Part shown: one piece after another, positions 12,121 to 21,350 of the stretch
Layout of the letters: each line of letters starts with the position of its first letter
Numbering within the stretch: position 1 is the first letter of the stretch
NCBI GenBank assembly: GCA_963575745.1
Contig: CAUYUJ010019288.1
Coordinates: 70,001-134,000, forward strand
Reading direction: 5' to 3'
DNA length: 64,000 bases
Source: Prorocentrum cordatum
Taxonomy: Eukaryota > Sar > Dinophyceae > Prorocentrales > Prorocentraceae
Notes under the pieces: generated by a model
Database searches by the model: none
The model's input: the letters and a program-made list of their open reading frames with translations, nothing else
Told to the model about the DNA's origin: nothing
Program-made: the position numbers and the translations under genes

Positions 12121-12474
12121 TATGCCTCGCCTTCGTGTTCGTGGTTGTACTTGAACGAGTCATGTCACGTGTTAGGGTATTGCAGGACAGATTTAGCCCT
12201 AGCAAGCGGGGCCTGACTATCCCTGATCGTAAGTGTCAGGGTCGCGATCTGCGCGTGCTGGGACCTTGTCTGTGCGGGTATGTATTCGCGTGGTCGGGAA
12301 CAATGGAAACAAAAAAGGGCCCCAGACTCTGTACTGAAACGTGTCTTAACCATCCAGTTTGTTCTGAGTGTCCCGACTGAACTTGCCACACTGTGCCTAT
12401 CCAGTCGCACTGTTCGTTATGCATTGGGTTGTATTTTGGGGTTTTCCCACGACTGGATTCGGGCTACCAGCCAG
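12121..12474. other. No recognised feature
   Basis: Single-copy-looking DNA between two groups of the CTATAGCATGG repeat. No convincing gene. Confidence 0.45.
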
Positions 12475-12690
12475 GGGCGCTATCCCGCCACCGCGTTGGC
12501 GCAGCACCGCGTGGGTCCCCACAAAGTGGGGACCCCTATGCGCGCGTTGCCTTGTGCCTCTACTTGCCCCATGCCTTTTCCCGCCATCGTGCTATGGCAT
12601 GGCATGGCTCGGCATGGGTTTTCCTTCCTATCCCAGGCCTATCCCGCCACCGGACTATAGCATGGCATAGCACATCATGGGTCCCCAAAA
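12475..12690. repeat. Second group of the CTATAGCATGG repeat
   Basis: Two more diverged units with CACAAAGTGGGGACCCC and ACTATAGCATGGCATAGC, in the same orientation as 11795-12120. Confidence 0.75.
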
Positions 12691-12699
12691 GTAGGGTTC

Positions 12700-12794
12700 T
12701 CCCGCTGGACCCGACCCGTCCCGTCCGTTGGGGTCCGCCTGCCCGACTCTTCCCGCCCGTTAGAGCATTCGCGTGCCAACTGGATCGCACATCA

Positions 12795-12825
<31 letters not shown>

Positions 12826-12954
12826 ACGTTGTATTCGGTGTGGTTAGAACGAGGGGAGAGATGATCTTTATGGTGGGGTGGCTTGCGGGCGGGAGTGACG
12901 GCCACAGCAGGTGGGTTCGCGGTCAAGGTGTAATCGTGGCCAAGCCTGGTAGAC
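12700..12954. repeat. Last subtelomere-like block
   Basis: CCGTTGGGGTCCG and ACTCGCGTGCC-type sequence, a GTCGTC run, GAGAGATGATCTTTATGG at 12860 and CCTGGTAGACCC, leading directly into telomere-like repeats. Confidence 0.8.
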
Positions 12955-13082
12955 CCTAGCCCTAAACCCAAACACCTAACCCTTACCCTAAACCTTAACC
13001 CTAAACCTAGCTCTAACATTAAAACCTAACCCCCCAAACCCTGACCCTGAACCCTAACCCCAAACCCGAACCCTAAACCCTA

Positions 13083-13117
<35 letters not shown>

Positions 13118-13165
13118 CGAACCCTACTCCAGAATCCTAACCGTGACCCCCTAACCCTAACCCTA
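12955..13165. repeat. Degenerate CCCTAAA telomere-like tract
   Basis: Many CCCTAAA/CCCTAACC units in the same orientation as 276-620. This is the right-hand limit of the subtelomere-like region. Confidence 0.85.
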
Positions 13166-13345
13166 ACCCTAACGACGACGACAACGACGAAATTTCCACT
13201 CCAGACTCCCCAGCATGTTCTGGACATCGCGCCCCCGAGGCCCCTCCCCGAACAACTCGGGGAATTCTCGTGCCCCCACGACGACGACGACGCCGACCGC
13301 GACGTCGACGACGACGAATACGACGTCGACGACGACGCGGGCGGC
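13165..13345. repeat. GACGAC-flanked segment, copy 2
   Basis: Close copy of 625-800, with the same central CCCCGA...TCGGGG inverted repeat. Confidence 0.8.
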
Positions 13346-13759
13346 TCTGTGCCATCGGCCCGCAGCCGCACGCGAGGAGGCGCGCGCTCCTCCGCCTCCT
13401 CCTCCTCCTCCTCCTCCTGCTTCCCCTCACCTTCCCCTTCCCCCTTCTCCTCCGCCGCTCGTCTTCCCCCTGTCATCCTCCTCCTCCTTCTCCGCCTCAC
13501 TGTTCTCGTACCCCCCCCCCCAGGGCCTTCGCACCCCCTGGAACCCCCCCCCCACCCCCGGCGTTCCCAGGACGGACCCCCCTGTTCTCATGACGGGCCG
13601 TGCCGTTCTCATGACGGGCCCGGCGTTCTCCTGACGAGCCCCTGTTCCCACGACGGAATTCTTCCAAGCTATCGGGCCACGCGTATTCCTAGTGGGTTTC
13701 GAAAGCCCTCGGGGAACACGGAGTCGGGCGAGCTATCGGACCAGGTCGTTTCCGAGGTT
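13346..13759. other. Low-complexity GC/CT-rich DNA
   Basis: CTC triplets at 13390-13500, poly-C runs, then four short repeats of GTTCTCATGACGGGCC type at 13575-13640. No gene supported. Confidence 0.6.
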
Positions 13760-14830
13760 TCGGAGTCTCCTGGAGGACGTCTTGGAGGGCTCTGGGGCCA
13801 TCTTGGAGGCCTTTTGCGGGCCTTCTGGGCAGACTAAGGCCATCTTGAGGCCATCTGGGGCCGTCTTGGGCCAGCTGGGGCCATCTTCGCCGTCTTGGAG
13901 GCCTTCATGGCCGTCTTGGAGGCATCTTGGAGGCCATCTTGGCCGTCTTGGAGGCCATCTTGGGCGTCTTGTTGGCCTCTTGGGCCGTCTTGGGGTCTTG
14001 TTGGGGCCCTCTTGGGGGTCTCTTGGCCTGTCATGGGGCCATCTTGGAGGCCTCTTGTGCGCTTTTGGGGCGATGTTGGGGGCCACTTGGGCCGTCTTGG
14101 ACCATCGGAGAGCTGGAAAGAAGAACGTGCCCAAATCCTTCAACAACCGAAGCAACATCAATGATTTTGGCCTCTGCGGGCCTTCCTGGTGGAGCTCTTT
14201 GGAGGCCTCTTGGGGGCCTCTTGGCCAGTCTTAAGCCATCTTGGAGCCATCTTAGGCCGTCTTGGAGGCTTCTTGGACGAACTTGAAGGCATCTTGGACT
14301 CTCGGGCCGTCTTGGAAGCCATCTTGGACCATCTTTGTCGACTTGGAGGCCATCTTGGGCCATCTTGGAGGCCATCTTGGGCCAACGTGACCATCTTAGA
14401 GGCCATCTTGAGCCGTCTTGGAGAATTTGTTTCGGTCGTTGAGGTGGTTTCCAGGACTTTCCGGGCCGAACCCCCAGGGGGAGTTCTTTTGGAAAAGAAC
14501 CAAAACCAACATCGAAAGGATCTAGCACGCCAGGCACCCCAGTGGCAAGCCAACAGGAAGCCTCCTGAGAGCCTCGTGTGAGCTTCTTGGGGGCCTCTTG
14601 GGGCTTTCCGGGGGCCCCTTGGGGACCTCTTGGGCTCCTGGGGCCTCTTAGGGTACTCTTGGGGGCCTGCCAGGAGCTTCTTGGGGCGGTGAGCTCGAAA
14701 TGCCGGTTCGTGTTCCCTCTCTGGGGCCCCTTGTGTTGTCTTGGGGGCCTCTTTTGCGCCCGCCTCGGCGCCCTCCGGCCTTTTTAGGCCGTCGTGGGGC
14801 GATCTTCGGGGACTCTTGGGCCGTATTCGA
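13760..14830. repeat. CTTGG-rich minisatellite
   Basis: A degenerate 12-18-bp unit such as GCCATCTTGGAGGCC or GGGCCTCTTGGGG repeated throughout, interrupted at about 14100-14170 and 14440-14580 by non-repeated DNA. The same repeat type recurs at 17560-17705, 23715-24250 and 39425-39540, always in this orientation. Confidence 0.85.
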
Positions 14831-15906
14831 TTGCCCACCACCACCACTATGCCTTGCGTCCGTCTGGTCACGTGGGCAGACACGCCAAATGCGTGCAAGA
14901 GCGCGGGAAAGCTGACACGTCAAACACGTGCCAAGGAAAACGCGAGACACGCCGAAAGCGTGCAGGCACAGGAGGGAGGGAAGCGGAGGAGGACGATGGA
15001 GAAGACGTTTTGAAGTGTCGGGAAGCCGAAAAGGCAGAAACGCGAAAATTTTCCAGACACCTCCGGACAATTCACGAATTTTGCCCCTTACGCGGGTCAC
15101 CCTGGAAGCGCCCAGGAGCGCCTGGCAGCGCCCAGGAATCCCAGGAATGTCGCGGTAAGAACCTCACCTACCTTCCATCCGCACCTCAGGACTGCATGAG
15201 ACTTTGGGCACTCCGCTTCGTGCTGAAGGCACGGTGGCGGACATTTGCTTCACACTGCCCTTCTACGCTGTGACAAGCGTCCTGGCCGCACTTTACAGGT
15301 ACATCACGCTCGTTGGGGTCTGCCTCGGGTATGTTGTGCGCGTGGACGTGACCGTGTTACCACCCTCGCTGCAGTCGTTGGATCCTGGCTACACTGCGAG
15401 TATGGCCATGCTACTCCTCAGCCATCGACATCATAACCCCGTCTGCTACTCCTTCGCGCGTGCCTTCGTCGGCAGGGACGAGGGCATCCCCACTCAGCCG
15501 CATCCGTCCCGGGCGCGCAGGAACTGTCGACACTGGGGCAACAAGCACATGCATACCGATGCCGCTAGTTCCTGGACCCCTCCAGGGTGCGTTCTGAGCA
15601 GGATCCCGAGGCAAATCCACCCTGGCGACGAGGGCCCCGGAAGGCCGAAAGAATGTTGCTGCCCCGTATATGTCGGAAGTCCCCGGACTGTGCGGTGACC
15701 ATACCCTCAAGGGGGTCAGGTGTGACTCCGGTGCCGGGGAGCCGTGCCAGGACCTGGGTCGTTCACCGAGGCTGCCTCGGGCGTCGTAGGCGGAACACAC
15801 CTCCGCATCCACGGCCTCGCGGGCCGAGAGACCCCGTAGCTGCCGGGGCTTTTTTTTGTTTGTCTGTTCGTCGTGGGTGCCCCGCGCAGAACGTCTCCGT
15901 GCGACT
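14831..15906. other. No recognised gene
   Basis: GC-rich DNA. At 14865-14970 short imperfect repeats of ACACGCCAAATGCGTGC and ACACGCCGAAAGCGTGC type form small inverted pairs. Several open frames of 150-180 codons exist, and a 340-codon one on the minus strand (15411-16433), but none shows a motif and they overlap one another. Confidence 0.4.
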
Positions 15907-16078
15907 CCCACCCACCAAACCACCCCAACCCAACCCGAAGGCTTCAATTTATCCTCGATTTCCAGTGGGGGGGGGGTCGCGGAACGTTGAGAAAACACAT
16001 GGAATCCGTACCCCCCCCAACCCGAAATTCGGGTCAAATTCGGGTCTTCGGGTTGGGTTGGGGTGGTCTGGTAGGTAG
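15907..16078. mobile_element. TIR element family D (MITE-like)
   Basis: The left end (CCACCCACCAAACCACCCC, 15907 onward) and right end (complement of GGGGTGGTCTGGTAGGTAG, to 16078) form an imperfect terminal inverted repeat of about 35 bp, including CCCAACCCAACCCGAAG on both sides. The ~170-bp element has no coding capacity. No second copy is present in the window. No clear target duplication could be fixed. Confidence 0.7.
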
Positions 16079-16640
16079 TCAGCGACCGCATCCACGGGAC
16101 CGCGCCCCAGGAATCCAGGCTGCGAGGGCCTGGATCTGGGTGCGCTCGCCGCTGGTGGTGGCGCCCACGGCGGCCCCACGGAGTCCGCAGCCCGTGGGCT
16201 GCGCCCCGACCGTGCCGGGGGGCCTTCCCTCCACCGCCAGAGTATGTCCACATCCACCGCTTCGGAGTCGTGCCCTGGAATCTCGAGGAGCAGTGGATGT
16301 GGATATCCGCCCGCCCGCGTGAGCGGGCAGATATCCATATCCGCCGCTCCCCGAGTCCTCGCAACACGACCCAGCAGCAGTAGATATGGTCAAATTCTGG
16401 CGGCGCATTCCCGGGGCCTCGAGGTGCTCGCACGCGCTGTCGCCAGAGCCAGAGCCCCCGATGCTATGATCTCATCAGGGCGTGGGCGGACCCCCAAGAG
16501 GTCTGGGCTCCCTTTCCGGGGATCGGTCTGTCCCCTTTCCCGAGGCCGGGTGCTGGCCCCCGGGGGGCGAACACGGCGAAGAGCCTCCCGTCGGGATCTT
16601 TTTTTTGCTGGCGCGAGGGGGGTCCGTGGACGGCCTTGGC
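16079..16640. other. Unassigned DNA with strong hairpin
   Basis: No gene recognised. At 16298-16340 a hairpin pairs GGATATCCGCCCGC with GCGGGCAGATATCC, and just outside CCACATCCAC (about 16248) pairs with GTGGATGTGG (16293), so a larger foldback is possible. Confidence 0.5.
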
Positions 16641-16649
16641 GACTCCTAA

Positions 16650-16815
16650 CCCTAAGATCCGACGCTTCACATAATGCAGCATCGCGAAAAATCACGACTG
16701 GAGCCCTGGGCCATATCTTTCTGCGTCATTAGTCGAGCCGGATTGATCCGTGAGGGTCCCGGTGCCCGAAGCTGGGCGCAAGCGTCCGTGGGGGAAAGAT
16801 TTGCTAGCCTCCACG
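16650..16815 (-). mobile_element. TIR element family A, reverse, 3' diverged
   Basis: Begins CCCTAAGATCCGACG and carries the family core TTTCTGCGTCATT and CGAGCCGGATTGATCC. The far TIR is not recognisable, so this copy is truncated or diverged near AAAGATTTGC. Confidence 0.65.
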
Positions 16816-16917
16816 TCCCAGACCTACCAACATTTACAGATGGGAGACACGACAAGCACGTTGTAGGTTAATGACAGCGGGAGTACCACAAGACCTAGAC
16901 GAAGGTCAGTGGACCAG

Positions 16918-17062
16918 CCCCGAGGTCAGAAATCGCGCCCGTAGCCCTGGACCCTATCTTTCTGTGTCATTTTTCGAGCCGGATCGATCTGTGAGGCTCT
17001 CGGGGCCCAGAATGGAGCGAAAACGGCCGTTGTGAAAAAATTGCAGCGCCAGGATTTCAGGG
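16918..17062 (-). mobile_element. TIR element family A, reverse
   Basis: Core GTGTCATTTTTCGAGCCGG and the end TTGCAGCGCCAGGATTTCAG are intact. The starting end is shortened (CCCCGAGGTCAG). Confidence 0.7.
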
Positions 17063-17100
17063 AGCGAATCTGCGACTGTGCGCATGCTCCTGGTCATGTC

Positions 17101-17277
17101 CAAGCTTGACTTAAGTCGGGCGTGTCCCTCAACAGGAGGACTATTCAAACACAGAAAAGAAATGCTCTGGGAACGATGTTTCTACTGTGTTTGAATATTT
17201 TTGAGCATTGTGTTGCCTATTTTTGATCCTTCGTCCAAAATCCGCCTGCAGGAGGACACGCCCGACCTAAAGCTTGA
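17101..17277. mobile_element. TIR element family B, best copy
   Basis: The left end CAAGCTTGACTTAAGTCGGG continues into CGTGTCCCTC, and the right end CACGCCCGACCTAAAGCTTG is its inverted complement. Together with ACAGGAGGA / TCCGCCTGCAGG the TIRs span about 35 bp. Total about 177 bp, AT-rich middle (TGTTTGAATATTTTTGAGC), no coding capacity. Other copies: 27543-27697, 30021-30150, and a split copy at 17418-17970. Confidence 0.8.
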
Positions 17278-17417
17278 CACCGCGTGCATGCCACACGGGC
17301 TGGGCTCATGGAGGGAGCGCGCGCCCCCGCCTCGCCCGCGCAGGAACTGGGGGCTCGCCCTCACGCTCGCCAGGAACCCAGGCCTCTCGGAGGAGCGCAG
17401 GACCTCTGGGCTTGCAT

Positions 17418-17970
17418 CGGGCCTGCCCCTCCTCTACAGAAGGATTTTTGAAAGATAGTGAGGCAATCGTCGGTGGACGATTTTTTGATTACACTTGACG
17501 GTATTTTCGGAGTATTTCTTTTTTTTTAATCGCTTCGCTCATTCCGCCGGCCCTCGAGCGCTCTATGGGGCCTCTTGGGGGCCTCTTTGGGGCCTCCTAG
17601 GGGCCTCTTGGGGGCCTCTTGGGGGTCTCTTGGGGCTCCTCGGCGGCGTCCTGGGCTCCCCTGGGGCCTCCTGGGGGGCTCTTGGGGGCCCCTTGCGGCA
17701 GGAGGGGGGGTAGTCGATTACAGCCACCCCCTCGGAGGCCACGATCCACGTGAGGGGTGGCGGAAAATAGCATCCCCCCTGGGGATCGCCCGGGGATCAG
17801 CCGGGGATCGGCCGGGGTACTTCTCGCCCGGGGGCCCCCAGGGGCCGCCCCGCGCGCGCGCGACATAGAAGTAATGTTAGTAGTTACTGGAGATCTTAGC
17901 ACGCCTCTGGCCCGTTGGGCCGACAATTTTTTCGTCAAACACCCGCCTGTAGGAGGACATGCCCGACCGA
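17418..17970. mobile_element. TIR element family B, split copy
   Basis: The 5' half (CTGCCCCTCCTCTACAGAAG and a GACGATTTTTTGA core, 17418-17545) and the 3' end (CACCCGCCTGTAGGAGGACA, 17921-17970) of a family B element are about 380 bp apart. A CTTGG-type block (17560-17705) and GC-rich DNA lie between. Reading this as one interrupted element is inference; they could be two fragments. Confidence 0.45.
17560..17705. repeat. CTTGG-rich minisatellite, short tract
   Basis: GGGGCCTCTTGGGGGCCTC-type units, same family as 13760-14830. Confidence 0.8.
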
Positions 17971-17993
17971 AGGGTCGGAGTGGGTGGGGTCGG

Positions 17994-18169
17994 CCCTGAG
18001 ATCCTGGCTCTGCAATTTTCTCACCACGGGCGTTTTCGCTTGGTTTCGGGCCCCGGGAGCCTCACATATCGATCCTGTTCGGAATTTCACGCAGAGAGAT
18101 GGGGTCTGGGGCTGCGGTCGTGATTTTTGGCGATGGTACAATTTTTTCTTGCAACGTCGGATCTCAGGG
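17994..18169 (+). mobile_element. TIR element family A, full copy
   Basis: The 176-bp element starts CCCTGAGATCCTGGCTCTGC and ends GCAACGTCGGATCTCAGGG. Inverting the end gives CCCTGAGATCCGACGTTGC, so the ends form an imperfect ~20-bp TIR. The middle contains TTTCGGGCCCCGGGAGCCTC, ATCGATCC and CGCAGAGAGATGGGGTC. No ORF. At least eight other copies in both orientations lie in the window. Confidence 0.85.
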
Positions 18170-18517
18170 GGTAGCAGGTCATGGGGGCCTTGTACACCTT
18201 CGTCACTCTGTCGTCAGAGTGCACAGGGGTGTCGATTATAGCGCCTGGCAATCAATGAGCGTCGATCAGCGTCGATTGGCGCCGATGGGCGCAGATTCGC
18301 AAGAGCCAACAAGAGGGGGATGGGAGGCTCCCGTGAGTTGCCACACCGAAGGTGGGGTCGGGGGGCCCAGGGCACCTCCGCGTCGTGGACAACACCTGGC
18401 TGGGCAGTGTTTTCTCTCTCGATTTTTTCTGCTTCGACGGGCTCTTGCGGGGCCTCGGGGCCTTGCCAACGCCTACTCCCAGACCCAGAGGCCCGTGCCG
18501 GGGTCGGCGATGTAAAA
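18170..18517. other. No recognised feature
   Basis: Mixed GC-rich DNA with small repeats of GCGTCGATCAGCGTCGATTG type at 18258-18290. No gene. Confidence 0.45.
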
Positions 18518-18727
18518 GAAAAAAATGGCGTCGGGGGTCGGAGGATATCGCGCCGCACAGCCGCTGCATCGGCGATGCGTCTCGAGGTGGAGCCCGATTT
18601 TCTCCACGCCGACGGCGCCGATGCATCGCTGACGTTACCGGTGCATCGCCAATGCATCGGCGAGGCATCGCCGGTGCCTCGGCGATGCGGCGCGAGCCTC
18701 AGACCCCCGACGTCATGTTGTTTTTCA
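18518..18727. mobile_element. TIR element family C, copy 1
   Basis: The left end has GGCGTCGGGGGTCGGAGGAT then CGCGCCGCAC. The right end GATGCGGCGCGAGCCTCAGA continues CCCCCGACGTCATG. These are inverted complements over about 40 bp. The interior is built of GATGCATCGCC-type repeats, shared with copies at 19291 and 55501. Confidence 0.75.
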
Positions 18728-18855
18728 TTACGTCGACCCCGGGGACGGGTTTTTCATCCTGAGCCGGTTTTTGACGCCCCCGAGGCCTGGTAGAAGGGCC
18801 CCCAGAGGCCGAAAATAGGGGAAACATGCCCGTCTTTTTTTTCATGACGTGAGCA

Positions 18856-19028
18856 CCCTGAGATCCGACGTAGCGGAAACATACATCGAGCGAAAATCAC
18901 GCCCAGAGCCCTAGACCCCCTCTTTCGGCGTCATTTCTTTTCCATCCAGAGCGATTGGTGAGGCTCCTGGGGCGCGACATTGAGCGACAACACCCGTCAT
19001 GAAACAATTGCAGCGCCAGGATCTCAGG
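18856..19028 (-). mobile_element. TIR element family A, full copy, reverse
   Basis: The 173-bp element starts CCCTGAGATCCGACG and ends GCAGCGCCAGGATCTCAGG, with the core TTCGGCGTCATTTC inverted relative to 17994-18169. Confidence 0.85.
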
Positions 19029-19290
19029 TGATCGTTTTCTTATTCATTGTTTTGCCGATCGGCGCGGTCCCTCGCACCCCCCCTTCCCCCCGTCTGGAGT
19101 GGATCTTGGCTGTTTGGAACTTGCTTCGAGCAGGTGGAGTCCCTCCCCCACAGGACGCACTGTTGCAAACAGTCGCGCTCAGCAAAGGTCTGGAGCCAGA
19201 CCCCCCCCTCCCCTCCCCGCTTTTCGCTCAATGTTGAAGCGCCGAATCAGAAAACGCTCACCAGCGTTTTATCATGACGCGATCATCTAG

Positions 19291-19475
19291 GTCTCCCAGA
19301 TGAGGTCGGAGTAGATGGTGTCTGAGGATCGCGCGATGCGGCTCGATGCGGGGCCCGATTTGCCTCACGTCGACGGCGCCGATACATCGCCAGTGCCTCG
19401 CCGATGCATCGCCGATGTGTTGCCGATGCGGCGCGATGATCCGACCCCATCTGTTCCAACATCATCTAGGGGGCC
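19291..19475. mobile_element. TIR element family C, copy 2
   Basis: Left end AGATGAGGTCGGAGTAGATG and TGAGGATCGCGCGATGC. Right end GCGCGATGATCCGACCCCAT and ATCATCTAGGGGGCC. The ends pair over about 50 bp with mismatches. The interior carries GATGCATCGCCGATG repeats. Length 185 bp, no ORF. Confidence 0.8.
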
Positions 19476-19497
19476 TCCAGAGCAGGTCTGGCGCGCG

Positions 19498-19860
19498 GCG
19501 CCTCCCTCGTCCTCCTCCTCCTCCTCCTTCTCCTCCTCTCTCCTCCTCCTCCTTCTCCTCCTCCTCCTCCTCCTCCTCCTCCTCCTCCTCTCCTCCTCCT
19601 CCCCCCGCCTCCTCCTCCTCCTCCTCCTCCTCCTCCTCCTCTCCTCCTCTCTCCTCCTCCTCCTCCTCCTCCTCCTCCTCCTCTCCTCCTCCTCCTCCTC
19701 CTCCTCCTCCTCCTCCTCCTCCTCCTCCTCCTCCTCCTCCTCCTCCTCCCTCCTCCCTCCTCCTCCTCCTCCTCCCTCCTCCTCCTCCCCCCCCCGCCTC
19801 CTCCTCCTCCTCCTCCTCCTCCTCCTCCTCCTCCTCCTCCTCCTCCTCCCCTCCTCAGCC
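19498..19860. repeat. (TCC)n array
   Basis: Pyrimidine-only TCC triplets with occasional CC or CTC slips. Spurious Ser, Pro or Leu (plus) and Glu, Arg or Gly (minus) frames result. Confidence 0.95.
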
Positions 19861-19904
19861 CCTTTCCCTCGAGAGACTGAGGTCGGCGTGCGCACTTAAA
19901 AGGT

Positions 19905-20290
19905 GCTCTAGCCTGTCGGAGCCATGAAGGCGGCATCAGGCTCCTGCTGCCGTACCGCTTGCTCGCCGAGGGCAGCATCGGCAGTGTGTTGGGGGCCTTC
20001 GAGAAGCAGTACTTGCGGGAGCACCCCGTCGGCGTGCTCGAGGTGCATGTGCTCGACATAGATGTTGGAGGCGGCGGGTTCGCAGCCCAGCCTGGAGTAC
20101 CAGCGGGGCCACCGTTGGAAGTCGCCGCCCAGGCGAATGAAGGTGGGGGATCTGTGGCTGCCGAAGCCCCCACCACCGCTGCAGTCCAAGAAGATCCCGT
20201 GGCGGCGCGCGGAGTCGTCCGTGCAGGTTGTGGAATCGGCGAAAGCCGTCAAGAAGAAGAAGAACAACCGACAGAAGAAGAATAAACATA
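19905..20290. other. Possible coding fragment, strand uncertain
   Basis: GC-rich, stop-poor DNA. On the minus strand one frame (about 20285 to 19911) encodes a mixed-composition peptide containing SNIYVEHMHLEHADGVLPQ and stopping near 19909. On the plus strand two frames are also open and the one beginning near 20128 (MKVGDLWLPKPPPP) runs into the zinc-ribbon ORF downstream. I cannot decide which strand is coding and recognise no family. Confidence 0.35.
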
Positions 20291-20385
20291 CTACTAATAC
20301 TAATAATAATAATAAGAAGAAGAACAATAATAAACATAATAATAATAAGAATATTGTTAAGAATAATAATAATAATAAGAAGAAG
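20284..20385. repeat. (AAT/AAG)n microsatellite
   Basis: AATAATAAT and AAGAAGAAC triplets, giving poly-Asn/Lys in the plus reading frame. It sits between the uncertain coding fragment and the zinc-ribbon ORF. Confidence 0.9.
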
Positions 20386-20391
20386 GCCGCT

Positions 20392-21350
20392 CGATGTCGA
20401 GCTGCAGCCAAGACGAACCCCTTCGTGAACCTCCAGGGCCACATTGACAGGCCTCAGGAGTGGAAGCTGAGGGGCTGCAAGACCCCCAAGTGGCGGTGCG
20501 AGGACTGCAACAAGAGGCTGAAAAAGGTGGTGAACTTCGACTTCAGGGTGCAGTGCCCTTTCTGCCGCATGCCGCCGCCGTCGCCCGTCCTGAAGCAGCA
20601 GGAGACAGCCATGCGCATAATTAACAGGAGTGACTTCGAGCGCCAGAGGGCCTGCAGAAGGCAGCTGGCGGCGGCCACCAGTGCCATTGCTTCGACTTGT
20701 CCAGCGAAGACGACCCTGAGAGCTCGGAAGGCCAAGTTCCTCAACAAGTTCAAGAAGAGCCTCCAAGAGAAGCAGACCGCCTTGTGAAGCCCAGTGTGCA
20801 GGCGGCGGTGGAGAAGACCACGCTGGATGGCTTCAGCGCGATGGCCAGCAAGGCGAAGGAGACCAAGGTCATTTTGTTGGAGTTGATCGAGTCGCTTCAG
20901 CCTGCCCGCCAGAAGGGCTCAGTGGGGGCGCATAGCAGGGTGCAGGCCCTCATCCAGAATGCCGAGAAGGATGCTGCCAGCGCGGAGGCGGACTTGAAGC
21001 GTCTCGAGCGATTCCAAACGATCCACAGATGGACCTCGCGTGCGACGGCAACCGCGACTTCTCGGACGGGAGTCAGAAGGACCGTGAGCCGTATCTCGCG
21101 GGAAAGGTGCAGGAGCTGCCAGCCGTTCCCTCCTTCTCGCTCCTTGCTACGGCGGGGGGCGACTCGCTGGTAGCTTCGCGTGCTGACTTTCACGAATGCC
21201 GGCGCCTCTTGGACAAGTGCGATGCTGCCAGCTCGCCGGGGGCCAAGTGCAGCGCGCTGGCTCGTTCAGGCGCGCTGCGGGCTAGGGCGGGCTGTGTTAA
21301 TCCAGACCCGCGGGTTTGCCCGAACCCTGTTTGGAACATCGCTTCTTAGA
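20392..21350 (+). pseudogene. Broken ORF with zinc ribbon, LINE ORF1-like
   Basis: In one plus frame a stretch with WRCEDCNKRL and, eighteen residues on, CPFC makes a CxxC-CxxC zinc-ribbon pattern (about 20490-20570). Coding character then moves to another frame near 20695 (SSEDDPESSEGQVPQQ, followed by a likely coiled coil such as AEKDAASAEADLKRLERFQ to about 21020) and to a third near 21030. The original frame stops at 20787. A zinc-binding N-terminus followed by a coiled coil is also the layout of the LINE ORF1 at 41222, so an ORF1 relic is plausible, but there is no alignable similarity by eye. Two frame changes imply decay or unrecognised introns. Upstream sequence is an AAT/AAG array, so the true start is lost. 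Confidence 0.45.

Noticed and set aside
13760-14420. Repeated GCCATCTTGG resembling YY1 binding sites
   Set aside because: The word is part of the CTTGG minisatellite unit; YY1-type regulation is an animal/plant feature with no support here.
15411-16433. Minus-strand frame of 340 codons
   Set aside because: Overlaps a TIR element and a hairpin, has no motif, and competing frames are similarly long in this GC-rich stretch.
19365-20176. Arg/Glu-rich and Gly-rich minus-strand frames
   Set aside because: They translate the TCC array at 19498-19860; only the part beyond 19905 could be coding.
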